This document shows, one piece after another, positions 10,801-25,800 of a stretch of 64,000 nt of DNA; the stretch's first letter is position 1; every line of letters begins with the position of its first letter. A program made the translations under genes and the position numbers. Source of the DNA: Tachypleus tridentatus. Its lineage: Eukaryota > Arthropoda > Merostomata > Xiphosura > Limulidae. The notes beneath the pieces are model-generated. The model worked only from the letters and a program-made list of their open reading frames with translations. It made no database searches and was not told where the DNA came from. The DNA is taken from the NCBI RefSeq assembly GCF_004210375.1, contig NC_134830.1, positions 68,488,326 through 68,552,325 on the forward strand. Direction: 5' to 3'.

Positions 10801-13800
10801 GCAAGAGTCTCAATGATATGAAGTATTGTAAAGAAATTGTGTAATATTATTAGAAATATCCCTTCATTTGAAATAGTGGGAAACAATGTAATTGGAAATG
10901 TCTCATGTTTGCTATGTTTTGTGCTGTTCTGTTCTTCTATGTTCTGTGGATTCTAATGTATTTTTCATTTAATCATTGAGAGGACAATTTTGCTGTTACT
11001 CATCATTAATATTTAAAGTATTGGGGTAACTTTTAAATAAAAAAAAAGAGGGTGAGATACAGTGAATTAGTGTTACTAATTTTCTCATCTGAAAGGAACA
11101 CTAAAGGAATAAAATTGTCAAATTTTGTTAAGGAACTAAAATGTAGGAAATCAAGAAAACTGAGCATTGGTACATATTCATTAAGAACAAATATGCTGTT
11201 TTTATCACAAGTTTCATATTACTGAGCATGATAATACACTGAAATAATAATTAATGAATTCAAGTTTCATATCAGTGGTACAACATAATCAGAATAGTTT
11301 ATCTTAATATATATCTTGGATATTTCATGTTCTTATAGTTGTTGGAAGAAGACTTAATAGCCCAGTTTTGTCCAGCCTTGGATTGGTAAGTTTTATTTCA
11401 ATCAGCTTGTTTGTGATTGGTACCTAGGTTTGTAAGTATCACCATTAGCTGTATGATGTATATGATTTTTTAACCTAATAGAACATAAATGTTTGGTGAC
11501 TTCACGTTCAAATTGACAAGTATGCAACTTAAATGTATTTTCATGATTGATTCTTTTAAAGGATTTTGTTCAGATCATTTTTGCTGACTGTAAGTGACTA
11601 TTATTATTGCCATATTTACTGTTTTATTTTTAGGTATCATGGAACAATTCAGGCTTTTGCATGGCATCCTCATACATCCAAATGTGCAGTTGCCTTGCGA
11701 GATGATTCTGTTCGAATTTTTGCCTCTGGAAGTAGAGTTACACCTCTACTAAAGCACAAACAACAGAGAGGTGTGGCTGACATGGCTTGGAAGTGAGTTT
11801 GAACTTTGCACTTGTTTTTGCAATTAATTTTTTGTTCCAGTATTGTTCTTACCAATCACTGTGAAAACTAATACTTAAAATTGCAAATTCTGGATAACTG
11901 TGTTGTTTGAGGTAAAAATTATAAGTTTGTAGTTTGTTTCTACTGGCAGTTTATTAATGACAGATTGTTTTTTTCAGTAAATATTCAATATCATCAGTTC
12001 TTTCCAGAACTCGTATCTTTTATATGGAAGATATCAAAGCTTTCCCCCCTCAGTGTGGATTCCTGTACATGGTGAGGGGACCTCCCAGGGAAGGTTCTGT
12101 TCTTTCAGTTTACCTCTTCTGGGATCTAAACATTAACCTATGTGTTTGCCATGCGTGGCAACCCGTGAAGGGGAGGAGAGGATCCTGGTGGTTGAGGGGG
12201 TCCAACCCTAACATACCACTTTGGCCTTGAATTCCTGTAGATGGGTGGTTTTGGGGTGGGTTCCTTTGGGTCAGTTGGGTGGTTCACTTGGGCTAGGTTG
12301 AACCAAGTACCAGTGTTGGATGTTCTTAACAGGTGTCGTGGACATTGCACCTGATGCTGGTGTTTGTGTATAGTGCTCATGAAACCCTGGCATTGCTGCA
12401 GTGTCCTTGTTTGACATTGTAGTGTGTCCCCTTGTAGGGCTCCATGGTGGGTGGGGTCAGTGGGCACCAAAATTTCCCTTTCTTTATTATGGATACTCCA
12501 ATTAAAAATCTTAATAAAATAGTGAAAAAACAGTCTATAGGTAAACGACCACGTCTTGAAGATTCTGAGCAGCAATCTTCACCATCCGTAGCACCTGTTG
12601 TACCTCATTTTCTTATATTGCACTCACTTTCAGACAAACGTTTAGGGTAAATGTCTCCCTTTTTCATTCAGAAGGAACTAGAGGGACTTTTTGGCTCTCC
12701 AAAGTCGGTAAAAAACCTTTAATGTGGTAACATGTTGGTGGAAACATCCTCATCTCAACACAGTGAACTCTTGTTGCATTCAAAGGCAATTGGGGATATA
12801 CCTATAGAGGTTACACCTCATGCCACTTTGAATTCATCATGAGGAGTTATTGTTGAGAGGGATTTGAGGAACATCCTGGAGTTAGAGATTCTCACTGGTT
12901 TCTCCACCCAAGGAGTTTCTGCAGTGAGGAGTATCTCCACTCGCAAAGATGGAATTATGGTGTCGACCAGTGTCCTCATTCTGACATTTACATCACCACG
13001 TCTGCCTGCCACCATCAAGGCAGGTTATTTTAATTGCAGAGTACGGCCATACATTCCAAACCCTCTCTGATGCTTCCAGAGTCAATGGTTTGGTCACTCA
13101 AAGATGTCATGTTGTGGTTTCTTGATGTGTGCTCTTTGCTGTGGCAAGGACCATGATGCCTATGAGTGTGAAATGGACCCTCATTTCATGAACTGCAATG
13201 GCTCTCACCAGTCCTAATTTCATTCTGGCCCTAAATGGTTAGAAGAAAAAGAAATGCAGCATTTGAAAACAATTCATAACATTACCTATGCTGAAGCTTG
13301 AAAATTGCTCTCCACCATCTCATCTCAGATGCATGCTGCTGCACTTTGTTCCACAGCTACTGTGGGAGTGCAGATAGATCTTTCTGTGTCTCCAAGAGAA
13401 TTGTTCTCCAAACAAATGAAAAGTCTTTTGACATCCATACCTAAAATAGTTGATGAATCACTTATATCTGTCCCCTATATACATTCCACCAAACCCCAAG
13501 ATCCACTTCCTTTGGTTTTAGGTACAGGCATTTCCTCGGATCCATCTTCCTCTCTCACCCCAAGATGCAAAACAATCATTCGTCCATGTTCTCAGTCTCT
13601 GGAATCCCCTTCCAACAGCAAAGACCTGCCCAACCGACCCAGGGCAGGATCCATGGAGGTCGATAGACTTTCCTTGAGTAAGTAAAGTAAGGAAAAAAGA
13701 CATGGTCATAAACAGAAGGGTTCTCCGCCCAATTTGCCTACACGTAAATAAAAATGGTCACCCTAATACAATGGAACTGTTGAGGTTTACGTTCTAATCT

Positions 13801-16800
13801 GGAAGACATCAAAACACTGATTACTTCCTACCATCCTGTTTCTCTCTCCTTACAGGAAAAATTTCTTAAACCTACCGATACAGTCACCTTTTAGCAGTTT
13901 TCTTTATACAGAAATGACAAGCTGTGTGATGGGCGAGTGCATGGAGGGGTGGCACTGTTAGTTGATCAACATGTGCCTACCCTGTCTTTCCCACTCAACA
14001 CCCTTGGAGGCTGTGGCCATTTGTGTTTCCTTGGGTCATACCATCACTGTTTGTTCTTTCTGTCTGTCACCTGGAAAGACATGATCAATCAGACCTTGAT
14101 GCTCTCATTGAACATTTGCTGTCTCCCTTTTTCATCCTGGGGATATATTGAGCAGCAACTACAAACTGCCCTCAATCGTGTACTGAAGTGGACTGGGGCA
14201 AACGGCTTTAATTTTTCTCTCTCTAAAAGTGTTTGCATGCACTTTTGCTGCCAACGGGGTATCCGCCCTGATCCTGAACTCCGTATTGGTGAAGTTTTGC
14301 TGCCAGTGGTCCCTGAGACCAAGTTCTTGGGGCTTATTTTTGACCGTAAGCTGACCTTTATACCACACTTAAAGCAGCTACGGGTCAAATGCACAAGAGC
14401 ACTGAACATCCTCCGTGTCCTCTCTTCTACCAGTTGGGGAGCAGATCGATGTTCAATGTTAAAGGTATATCGTGCTCTTATTTGATCAAAACTTGACTAT
14501 GGATAAATGGTCTATGGCTCTGCCAGACCCTCGGCCTTAAAGATGCTGGACCCCATTCATCACCAAGGACTTTGACTCAGCACTGGGGCTTTCCGCACCT
14601 CTCCATTTCAAAGCTTATACGTTGAATCTCATGAACCTTCTCTGCACCTTCGCCGTTTGCAACTGTTTTTACAATATACTTTGAAACTTCGCTCCTTACC
14701 AAAGTATCCCACCTGGGAATGTGTTTTCCTTCCTCGGTGGGCAGTACTTTTTCAGAACAGACGATCTGTCATTGCTCCGTTTGGCCTTCGCATCCGGGCG
14801 CAATTGGATGAATTGGGTCTGTCCTTGGATAACATTGCAGATTCCACAGGTCAGCCCATCCCACCATGGCTTATTACAGCTCCCAAATGTGACCTTTCTT
14901 TCTGTCACCTAAAAAAGGCAGATACACCAGATTGGAAGTACCGTCTTTTATTTAAAGAACATCTTTCGAACAATCATTCAGTTCCAATTTATACAGATGG
15001 TTCCAAATCAGGTAATACAGTGGGCTGTGCTATGGTTTGCTGTGGTTCAGTAGTTGCATGCAGAATTCCCTCTACAGCTTCTGTGTTCACTGCTGAACTG
15101 TATGCCATATCTCTTGCCCTGGATCATATTGCAGCTGAGCAGTACTCTAACTGTACTATTTATACTGACTCCCTTAGTTCTCTACTGGTCTTGGAATCGC
15201 TACACTTTGACTCACACCCTGTTCTCGCTGATATTCAAAACCGACTGGCCCATTTCTCATTAACAGCTACTTCTATCCAGTTTTCCTGATACCAGGCCAC
15301 GTTGGTATTCCCGGGAATGTGCTTGCAGACATTGCAGCTAAATCTATCTGTTCGGCACTATCACCCCTGTGCCTATTCCGTACATGGACTATGGTCTTGT
15401 CTTCAAGGCTCGGCTCCATGCCAGCTGGCAGTCCACTTGGAGTGAGCAACGTGACAATAAGCTTTTTCAAATAAAACCCTATATTGGACTTTGGCCATCT
15501 AGCTTTCGTAAAGTTCAGAAGGAGGAAGTTGTTCTCACTAGGCTACGCATTGGTCACAGTTTTTTAATTCACCGTTTTCTTTTGTCTGGAACTGATGCAC
15601 CAGTGTGTAGTTTGTGTAACACTCAAATCACTATCAGCCATGTTTTACTTTCTTGCCATCGTTACGATTCTCAATGACGGCAATATTTTAAACATATTTT
15701 TTCCCAGGGTCTATCTGTAACATTGGACAGTGTTATTGGTAATGGTGACACTGCCCACCTTGATAAAGTTTTTAGTTTTTTAATGGCCATTAATCTTTTT
15801 AATCTCATTTAAGTGTTGCATATTTATTCATTACACCTTTTTAATTGTGGTTCCTTTTTTACAGTTTTAATCTCTAGATTTGCACTAAAAAACAACTATA
15901 TTAAGAACTATCTTACAAAATTGTAATTTAAAAACTAATCATTTGTGCTAAGTGTAAATTGTTTTCCTTTGGTAATGACCATGACTTTGTATAAACAGAT
16001 TAAATTATTTACTTTGTATATAGATTTTTCAATGGAAGATACAAGACAAATCTGAATTTTTCTAAGGTTTAGAATGATTTATAAAAGCTATATCAATTTT
16101 GTAATTCCAAAACTTTGATCTAATTTGTTTAGTTCAATTCAGTTTTTCTGTTATGAAACTAAATTCTGGCTGTTTCTAAGTTTATTTCTGTAACTTGCAT
16201 TTTTCATTATCTTTTTATATAGAATATTTAATATTTTTCTACTTTATCATTGTTCTTGCATTATTTGTGACATATCACCTTACTTTTATTTTAGTGTGAT
16301 TCTATATTTTTGCAGTTAATGTTTTTACTTTTGAAACTTTGACTTTTGCAGACTTTTTTGAGTTATGTTTTTAATTATATTTGTATTGTCTTAGACCTTA
16401 CAGTGCCTCATACTTGGCTGTAGCATGTCAAAGTGGTATTCTTCTATGGCAAATTGAACCAACATCTTTAGTGACAAGGTATCTATGCTTGAAAAATTCT
16501 CAAAATAATGTCTCAAACAAATTATTCAAAATATATTTTTTTATCCATTTAGCAGATTTATATTCAATATTACATGTATTTTAAGGTTATATTAAATTTA
16601 CTTTTATACTTGGTCTGTACTAAATACAAATCTGTTCAGCTTTAATCATGGAGCATTATTGATTTAACTATACATTTTAGTGTTTGAGGTATGGTCTGCA
16701 TTTGACAAATTTTCAACTAAATATGGAAATTGTGGAAAACACTTAGACATTTTAGTTTGATTAAAAATTTTTTTGTGAAAATACTCATTGAAATGCATTT

Positions 16801-19800
16801 AATTCTGTTTGTATGAGCTTGGTCATTTTGACCAAACATAAAAATATCTATAATATAACTTTTAATGTGGTACATACATGTTCGTAAATGTGGGCAAGCT
16901 TTTAATAAATTTAACAAGTGTCTCATACACATAAAACCAAGTTTTTTGGTTAAGCATTTTTACTTAGGACTTGTATGAATATGTGGTCAGAATGTTTATT
17001 AGTCCAAGTGCAAAGTGATCTTTATGTTAAAATTGAAAGTACTTTCATTTATCTCAGTTTTCAGATGCTATTTGCATAACCTTTAAAATCTCCAAACTTA
17101 TTTTTAATCTTTTTTCAGCAAAATTTTATATCTTATCTGTTATTTTTCTACCTTAATTCATTACAAACTTAGTTGATTTGACTGATCTTGCAACAACCAC
17201 AAAAAAAAGGCAAATTTAAATTACATGTTTTTGCTTTTTAGTATAACTACAGATTATAACAGAAAACTACAATTACTTATCCTAAATAGCATTGTACTGT
17301 CTAAATTCACACCTTGTGAATTTTTTCGTTGTTTTATCTAACCTAGCAAGTTCCTAATTTTCACATTTTACCTTTATAACAATGAATAAAAAATGTACAT
17401 AAAAAAACAAGAAACTTAATACTTATGTTTGACGTCTTGTTTTTTCTACTGGTCCACCAATCAAACTTAAGCATTCTTTTTTTTCGTAATTCTGGTACTA
17501 ATACATCAAATAATTTCTTAATTCAAGTATGCACTTAAGAATACAAAGTAACAATGTGTATAATAAGCAATGTCCTTTAATTTAACTGGTTTTCTAATTA
17601 AGGCATAAGTGTCTTAAAATATCTGTTAACTACTAAATCTAAATTCAACAATAGGAATTTTTAATCTGTAGGCAAAATGAAATCTCTACTGAGAAAAAGG
17701 TAGCATTATGTTATTTGGTAAATGAAAACTTTCTTTTGGGTGTAAATGATGTAATAGCAAACATTGGAAAACTATTGGCAGTAAATTTGTGAAAGAGAAA
17801 ATGTGATAGAAGGTTAAAACAAGTGAGTCTGACCTTTCAGTTTATATCTGTAAACATGAAAATTGATAGGTATGAAAATGAAACTGTGTCTATAGTAATA
17901 TCTGTACTATAATGCTTCATTTAGGACATCAGAGAGAGATTGGGAAGCCAGAAAGAACAAATGTCACAACATAAAAGGGGAGTTTCAGAATTTATTTGAA
18001 ATATTTCCTTTTGAAATTAAAAATTAAAATTTGCACTGTTATAGGTTTAAGAATTGGTGAACTTTGTGCAATATGTTTTATTTAAATTTCTTAAATAAAC
18101 AACTGGTTTCTGTAGGCCATCTTCCAGTTGCATCACATTTCTCCAGAGGAAAGGCCATGCTCCAGTAACTTCTGTTGCATGGGAACCAGACGGATGTATT
18201 TTGGTTTCTGCATCTGCTGCAGACACATCCATTCTAGTAGGGTCACATTTTAAAAATTTTCTTTTATTCTGTTTTTTTTAGTAGCACATGTCTCAAGTAA
18301 TATTTTAAAATACAGGAAACCATGTAAGGTTATTTTTATTTTTTCTGTGAGAGTTTTCCCGAAGGTTAAAGAGTTTTGAAAAGCCACAAATTGCAAACTT
18401 TACTACACTAGTTGGTGTGTGATTAACAAATTTCCCCAAAGTATTTATTTACTTATTTTTTAATGTAATCTTTAAATAGGTTAGGTTTGGCTTAGTTAAT
18501 ATAAAACTTTGTTTCATTGATAGTGATAAATTGGAAGATAATTTAAGACATTGAACAGTTTGTTTTTTGTAAGTTGTATGATGTGGGTTTATCAACCAAC
18601 TATTTCAAAAGTTCTATTGTCAAAGAAAATCTTTAGATTAATAGTAACAAATACATATAATTGATTTTTACTTCTTAAATGTGATGTAAATCAGTTATAG
18701 TAATGTGAAAATATTTTTTGTAAAATTGAATAAAACAACTTGTTTATTACTCCTTTTAAATATTCTTACACAGCTTTCAAAGGGCAAATGTCTTATAAAT
18801 ATTTTATTTCTCTTTAAAAGCTATGGGATATTGGTGCAGAGTCTTGCACACCCATGCGACGTGTTGGCGGTGGTGGTGTTTCATTCATTCGATGGTCTCC
18901 AGATTGTCAAAGACTTTTTGCTGCAACACCCTCTACACTATTCAGGTATCAGAATTCATAAAATCAAAACAAGATTTTATTACTTAGGTGTATAGTTTTT
19001 AGCATTATCACTGTAAATTATATTGAATGTTTTAAATTGTTACTGTTAATTAATTGTATTACTCTTAATCCATATTGTAGTAAAATAATTTATAAATATA
19101 TAAAGTTGTTATTTAATAATATATATTTTGAGCTTAAGAGGTCTCATTATATTGATTGTCACAAAGTTTGATTACATGACGCAGCTTGACAAGTATTGCT
19201 CAAGCAATCATGGTAAAAAAATTTAAATTATCTCTTTATGCAACGTAAATATATATAAAACAATGTAATACCCTGCAGTATAGATATATATACATGAAAC
19301 AATATAGCTCACCACAATATAAAGTTGCAATAAACAGTATCATTCCATGCAATATATGTAAAATAATGTAATTACCAGTCTTAGAACTTAAACAAGACCT
19401 ATACATTTCCATTGTGATTGCAGTTACTGTAGTTACTTCAAAAAATCCTTTCAATTGTCTAAGGAGATAAAAATAAGAAGTTTAATGGCTAATAAATTGA
19501 AGTCAAGGCCACCTGTGGCTTAACTACTTCCAGCTATTATACAAAAAGTATAATGTCTTCACCCTAACTACTTTTCTATTTTGTCCAAAGTTTAATGTCC
19601 AAACTTTCTAAAATTGTTTTCATCAACTTTAATTCCCTATCATTTAGACCAATTAGGCTACCAAAACAAATTTTCCTTTCTCAAAGCACCTCCACACATA
19701 GAGGAAGCTATCATTAACTTTCTTAGTATTTTATGCCAGTTATTTATTTGTAAATAAATCCAATATTTTTCTCTCTTCAAAATTCATTAATATATTAAGC

Positions 19801-22800
19801 TTGGCAAATTATTGAAAAAAGAAGTTTCATTAACACAGGGTATGCTGACTTAAGTAAATACTTTGTTAGTCAATTGGATTCATCTTCTACATCATGTTTT
19901 CTTAATGTCTGAGGTAGACACAACATTAAAACAACAAATTGTAAAATCTCTCTCTTAAAGTAATTTTCTTGGTTTAACATGGTTTTCAAGCAGTCTCATG
20001 GTGAGCTTGCTGGACTATGAATCTGTGGGTTTGTGGTTCAACTTCTGTATTCTTAAAATTCTGGCTCATTTTTAAATATGTCTTATGTGATCAAACAAGG
20101 ATATCTCAATAGTTAATGGTTGACTTGCTGCCTTTCCTATGATTTTTCAGTCCAAAATTAATTTGCTATGTATAGCCCTTGTGTACCATTTATGAATATC
20201 TCAAACAAACCTGTTCAGAATTCTGGACATAAAAGTTGTGTAGTTTTATTTGCTTTTAGTTGAATGTAGTTTTGAATGGAAAAGTTTAGAAATAAGCTTT
20301 TTTTGTTATTCTGACAAAACACTATTCTCAGTTTTTTAATTATTCATTTTCTAATTTAGAATAAAATAAAAATTTTTATTCCAACTTAAAAATACACTCA
20401 AGAACATTCTGCCTCTGGTAAATTTAGAATATTTTTTAACTCTGTCATGTAATAAGTTTCAAAGTTGAATATTAAATTGTGTAACTGAATTTTGAATATT
20501 GCTTGTATTTCTAGATAATTAGTCACATTCTTGTAAGTATTGTGATTATATGAAATGTACTACTGAAATTATTCATCCAAGAACATAAGGAACAGAGTTT
20601 ATTACTTTAGTAGACTTATGGTGCTTTTGGTATTTTGTTTTACACTTTTTATTTGTGCCTTTCTTACTACATTATCAATATTTGCAGTGTAAATGAAGAA
20701 TACTTTGCTATTGTTAGGAATTAGTGCTATTAGCTAGTCAATGCCTATTTTAATGTTTTTGGAGACCACAGTTTTAAACATTTTTCATAAGTACAAACTG
20801 TTTGCATAGATTTGGTGCATACAAAATCAGCTGAATGCTTTGATTATATAAAGTGTGACCCAAAATAAAACCTACAGTGATTTATCATTCTACCTCTAGT
20901 TTAGAATGTTTTATAATTTTACCAAAAGATAGCTTTGTTAAAACAGTTTCCTCAAACTTTTAGATAAACCTCTTGTATATCCCTGCTATATTTTTTCCCT
21001 CCATTTTCATGATCTTGAGATAATATTCCATCAATGGAATCCTCTCTTCATTGCTTAATTATGATATTCTGAAACAAATCAATATGCATGATACCTTAAA
21101 AGAAAGAAATAATAATGCATGTATTACATGATGTAGAAGTGTCACATAATGCACATACCAACAACTGTGTTTTAACCTTTTCCCTGTAGGCTTTATCCTT
21201 TTGATCAACCATCCAACCACCATGTTACCTTGAAACTATATATGCTGTAATTTTTAATGTTGTAAAGGTGTTTTCAATATATTTAGCAAACTTTTAATAA
21301 CAATTACAAATATTTTGCACACAGAAAAATTAGATTTTTAATTAACTCTGTCAATGCAGGCTTGGTTCCAGGGAACAACCTCATAACCATTTTGTGCTTA
21401 TTATAGTTTTCATGCAATAACTTTTAAATTAAGTGCATCTTCATGAAATTTTGCAAATTATAAGTAAACATTACAAGGCTTTAATAAACGAAATATCAGT
21501 TGTTTTTTTTTACGTTTTAAGATTTCTGAAGTAATGTTTTTCTCATGCCTATTTTCTTTTTGAATGTTCATAATTGAACATGCAAAGTAATTTTAACATT
21601 AAAAATACTTCTATACATCAAAAAAAAAATTATTTCTCACACACAATCTTTATATTCTCCAGATAATTATCAAACCTTTTTAAAAACAATTTTTATTGGC
21701 TATTTTCACTACTGTTTTTATAAACAGGTTGGGTTGATTTGACTGACCTCTTAACCACTATAACAAGTAAGAAATAAATATAAACTGTACTTATTCTTTC
21801 TAGAATGATCACAGATTATAATATGAAGGCACAAATGTTTAAATAACTTAAATCTCATAACATTATACACATACATATTTTTTATGCTTATTATATTGAC
21901 CTTTCAGGTATGCCTGGCTAACATTACAGAATTTGCATTCATGTTACAATATCCAAAAATATAAAACTTTCAAAGTAACCTATTTTAGCTGTGGTTTACA
22001 ACTGGATTTCGGATATGATACGTTATATAGGTATATAACTTATTAATAGGGTCTTAAACTTATTTTTCTTAAAGAATAGAACAGTAAACAAATAATTATA
22101 GCAAATAATTATCTCTTCTCATTATGAGCTCTGTACTTGTTTGCTGCCTGTTGTAGGTTGCTAAGCCTTGTCAAATTTCACATGTGGAAAATGTGAAATG
22201 AAGAAATTTTTAAAGTTTTATATATACGTTTTGAAACAATAAAAATTGTAAATTAGTAATTTAGTACCACAGAATTACAGTATAATTTATCAAGCTTAAT
22301 AACTAAGCTGTATTTGGGTTTAAATATGAAATTTTCAGCTCACTGTCTGACCTTACTGCTTGGAATCAACATGAAAAGAAAGTCTGCTGCATAAATACTT
22401 TGCAGAAACTGAAAAGAACTACACGGGGGATGTTGTGAGCATTCATTTGGTTATGTACATGTTATTTGACAAAGTAGGTGTGCATTAGCAGTATTTTCAA
22501 AAATTGAAGAAGTAGGTAGGGCTACCTTGGTTAATTCAATAAATATATCAATATCTCAGAAAATAGAAAAAAGATAGGAGGTACTTATTTCACATACTAG
22601 CTTATCAATATCATTAGTATGAGTATCTAATTGGTAAGAAACTAAAGATTTTTAATTTGGACATCATAAACTTATAATTTGAGCCAATGTTGCATTCAAG
22701 ATACCATGTAAAACACAAAAATCAATATTTAGGATTTTTAAAAATATTTACTTTTAAATTAACTAATGTATAATACTAAAAGCTGAATTATAATCTACAC

Positions 22801-25800
22801 TCTGATACAAATCTTATCAACGTACATTCACAAAATAGTTGTTCAATAAAAGTTTAACAAATGTGATGACATAGCCTTTGACCTGTGATCCATGTCAATA
22901 AGGTTAAGTATTTGTGTGGGATTATATAGTTAGACTGCAAGGTGATTTTCATGTTAAGATTAAAAATCCTTTTTTTTCTTTTTATTACTATTTCATTTGC
23001 ATTAAATTTCCCAACTGATTTTCAAAATTTATTTTCATTAAAACTATATTAGTTATTTTCTCCACCTACCTCTATGTGGACTCATTCACTGCAGCTGGGC
23101 TTTTTGGATTTATGAATGAGACAAATGACACCATAAAGTTTGTTTTAGTAATACTTATAAGTTTGTAATTTGCATTAAAATTCAAATATGACCTAAAAGA
23201 TGATTCAAATTATACAATTTAAAATGTTGCATGAAAAGTGAAGATTGATAATTTATTTAAATATTTTATTTTGCAATTTAAAAATTAAAACTGGTATGCT
23301 AATAAAATTTGATTTATTAAATACATTTGATGCCAAATTTATTAACATACATTGGCAACAAAGTAATTTCATTAGACTTTGAATGTAACTCTTAAAAAAA
23401 AAAAAAAAGTGTTGTGCACACTTTTTACCCACATAATTTTCAGAGGGTCAGTGTCCAGTACAACAACTGGGCTTAAACATAATACTCTTACTACAGTTTT
23501 TCTTTCCCATTTAATTACAATTTTCAATTGTCTATGTGACCATATCTGTGCTTATATTTAACTTTTTTGATTGTGTACTGTTATTATTACATATTTTTGT
23601 TGTTTTTTTGTCAATAAGATATTGTATGTGAAAGCTGGATTTATTTTTTTATTGATTTCTATATTTTTATTTCTTCACATCATTCTTAGTAATTATGTGC
23701 ACATGTATTTTACCCCCAGTTTGTATTTTTGTTCTTCCTTTTTTTTTATAAACAGTTCAGTATTTAAGTATAAATTAAAATAACTAACAGCTGTTTGGGC
23801 TAATAATTACTAATCATAGTATTCATACCTCATTGAAAAAAGTTTTTAAGAAGTTAACATTCTTCTAAAAAAATGTCAGGGAAGTACTAGATGAAAATAG
23901 TGTTCTGGTTGTGATGATATAATGTTTTTATATATTGAAAGTGGTACCCTTTATTGGAAAGTTTTTTTAAGTACTCCATGTTTTTAGTACTGTATTTACA
24001 AATTACGTCAATAAAGATGTAATCAAACTCTCACATATAGTTCCAGTTAAAGTCACATTTTTCTTGTCAGGAGGGTGCTTTGGTTTAAAATTATTTTCTG
24101 TGATACAGGAATGGTTGTTACTCATACTGTAGTTATTTTGCTAATTCTCTGAATCTTGAACATCCAACGTGTGAAAGTTTTTAATGGATTTTTGTTTGAG
24201 GTGCCATTAAATAGATTGTGCCATATTGTACTTATTTTAGACACACACACACATTCCATTATAGTAAGAAACTTATTTTTGTCACTTCTGTAGTATAATT
24301 TGTCTGAGTAAAAAATTTCTAAAACATTTTGTGAGTGTTGCAACTGATCTTTGTTAGAAACTAACACATTTGTTCATATATATATTATTTTTCTGAGCTC
24401 TCTCAATGATCACTATACAGCGTTCAAGTTACTTTAATGTCTGTTACAAAATTATGACAAAAGTTATTAGAAAATGTTTGTCATGCCTTTTTAAGCTATA
24501 AATGAAAGTTAGTAATACTCTAGTCAATTAGTGATTACTCCACATGTATAACTATTATATATAATATTCCTTTTCTCTGCATGAAAAGAGTAGAACTACA
24601 ACTTTACTTTTCATAACATAAATAGGATATGGGAGACACAAAGTTGGACTTGTGAACGTTGGTCTAATGTAATTGGGCATTGCCAGAATGTGTGCTGGAG
24701 TCCTGATGGTGGTGTACTGTTGTTTACAACATCAGAAGAACCACTGATTTATTCACTGTCCTTTGGGCCAACAGAAAATATTAAACCACATTCAGTAGCA
24801 GGATCCAAGTCTGCCATTCCTGTTGCTGATCTCACACCTATAGATGTGAGTGATGGATCAGAAACCATTAGGTAACATTTAAATTTATATTTCTGCTTTT
24901 CTACAGTAAGAAAGCTTATGTCTTTACTAATTATACAAAACTATGAGAAAAAAGATGCAATAAACATTTCAACAATTAATTTTTAACTCTTTCACTGTGG
25001 TTGAGACATATATTTCCTAGTGCACTGTGAAACCTAAATTTCAGCCACAATGAATGGATTAATAGATTAAATTTCAAATATTTTTATTAACTAATATTAC
25101 ATAATGCACATTTCCAGTCCTTTATATAATTTTTCCTACAAATCCTAAAGGTATTTATGATGGAGAGTATTTTTAACAGATATTAGGATAACTTTAGACT
25201 GCTTCCTTTCATTTGCTCAGTTTAAATTGTTCTTTTGAATTATAGTAGTAAATGTGACATTGATTGCTTATTGGTTACAAACTAGAAAGTATGTATATGT
25301 TCTTAAATTATATTTTCATTGTATAAAAAATTTGACATTTCTATTTAGAATAGTTTCTAAAATATTGGAAAGGATAGGCTTATATAACAAGGTGTTAAAA
25401 ATGTAATATTTCTTTATCTTTTGGTTTAACTCTTACATTACAATGCTCATACAAATGTTCCCAGAAGAGCACTTTCCTATAATTTTGAATTTTTGTATCT
25501 TTATGAATAGAGGATGATCCCCACAAAGAGATTATCAGTTTCAGAGAAATAATGAAGTTTTGATATGTCTGTGTTTTATTGTTTATATAAAAATAAACCT
25601 GGCATATTGAGAGTTATCTATAAAGTGGCAGTGAAAGAATATTTTCTAGAAGTTGTTATATATTTTTGTCAAAAGAGGAAAAGTGTAAAAGTGTGATTAG
25701 GTATTTTCATAAAATTGGGTGATGTACTGATAACTTGATCTAGAATGGAAACTTTATAAATATTTATTGTTTTCGGTAGTGGTAGAATTCTTCATTTCAA

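Larger units (their letters stand above)
12041..15900 (+). mobile_element. Defective non-LTR retrotransposon (LINE) with gag, EN, RT and RNase H remnants
   Basis: Lies in aladin intron 6, same strand as the gene. The 5' region is GC-rich (12041-12440). ORF1 (gag) starts about 12488 and has a YIPNPL segment and CCHC-like knuckles near 13090-13220. ORF2 starts near 13747 with VTLIQWNC (endonuclease start) and [12 protein letters not shown]. It then jumps at about 14142 into the C-terminal RT ([13 protein letters not shown]) followed by RNase H ([28 protein letters not shown]). ORF2 ends with TAA at 15810-15812. RNase H after RT and the gag type suggest the I/Jockey group. Stops and frameshifts throughout; 3' end uncertain. 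Confidence 0.88.

Noticed and set aside
14089-14409. Minus-strand ORFs within the LINE
   Set aside because: Antisense to the RT remnant, which has recognisable motifs on the plus strand.
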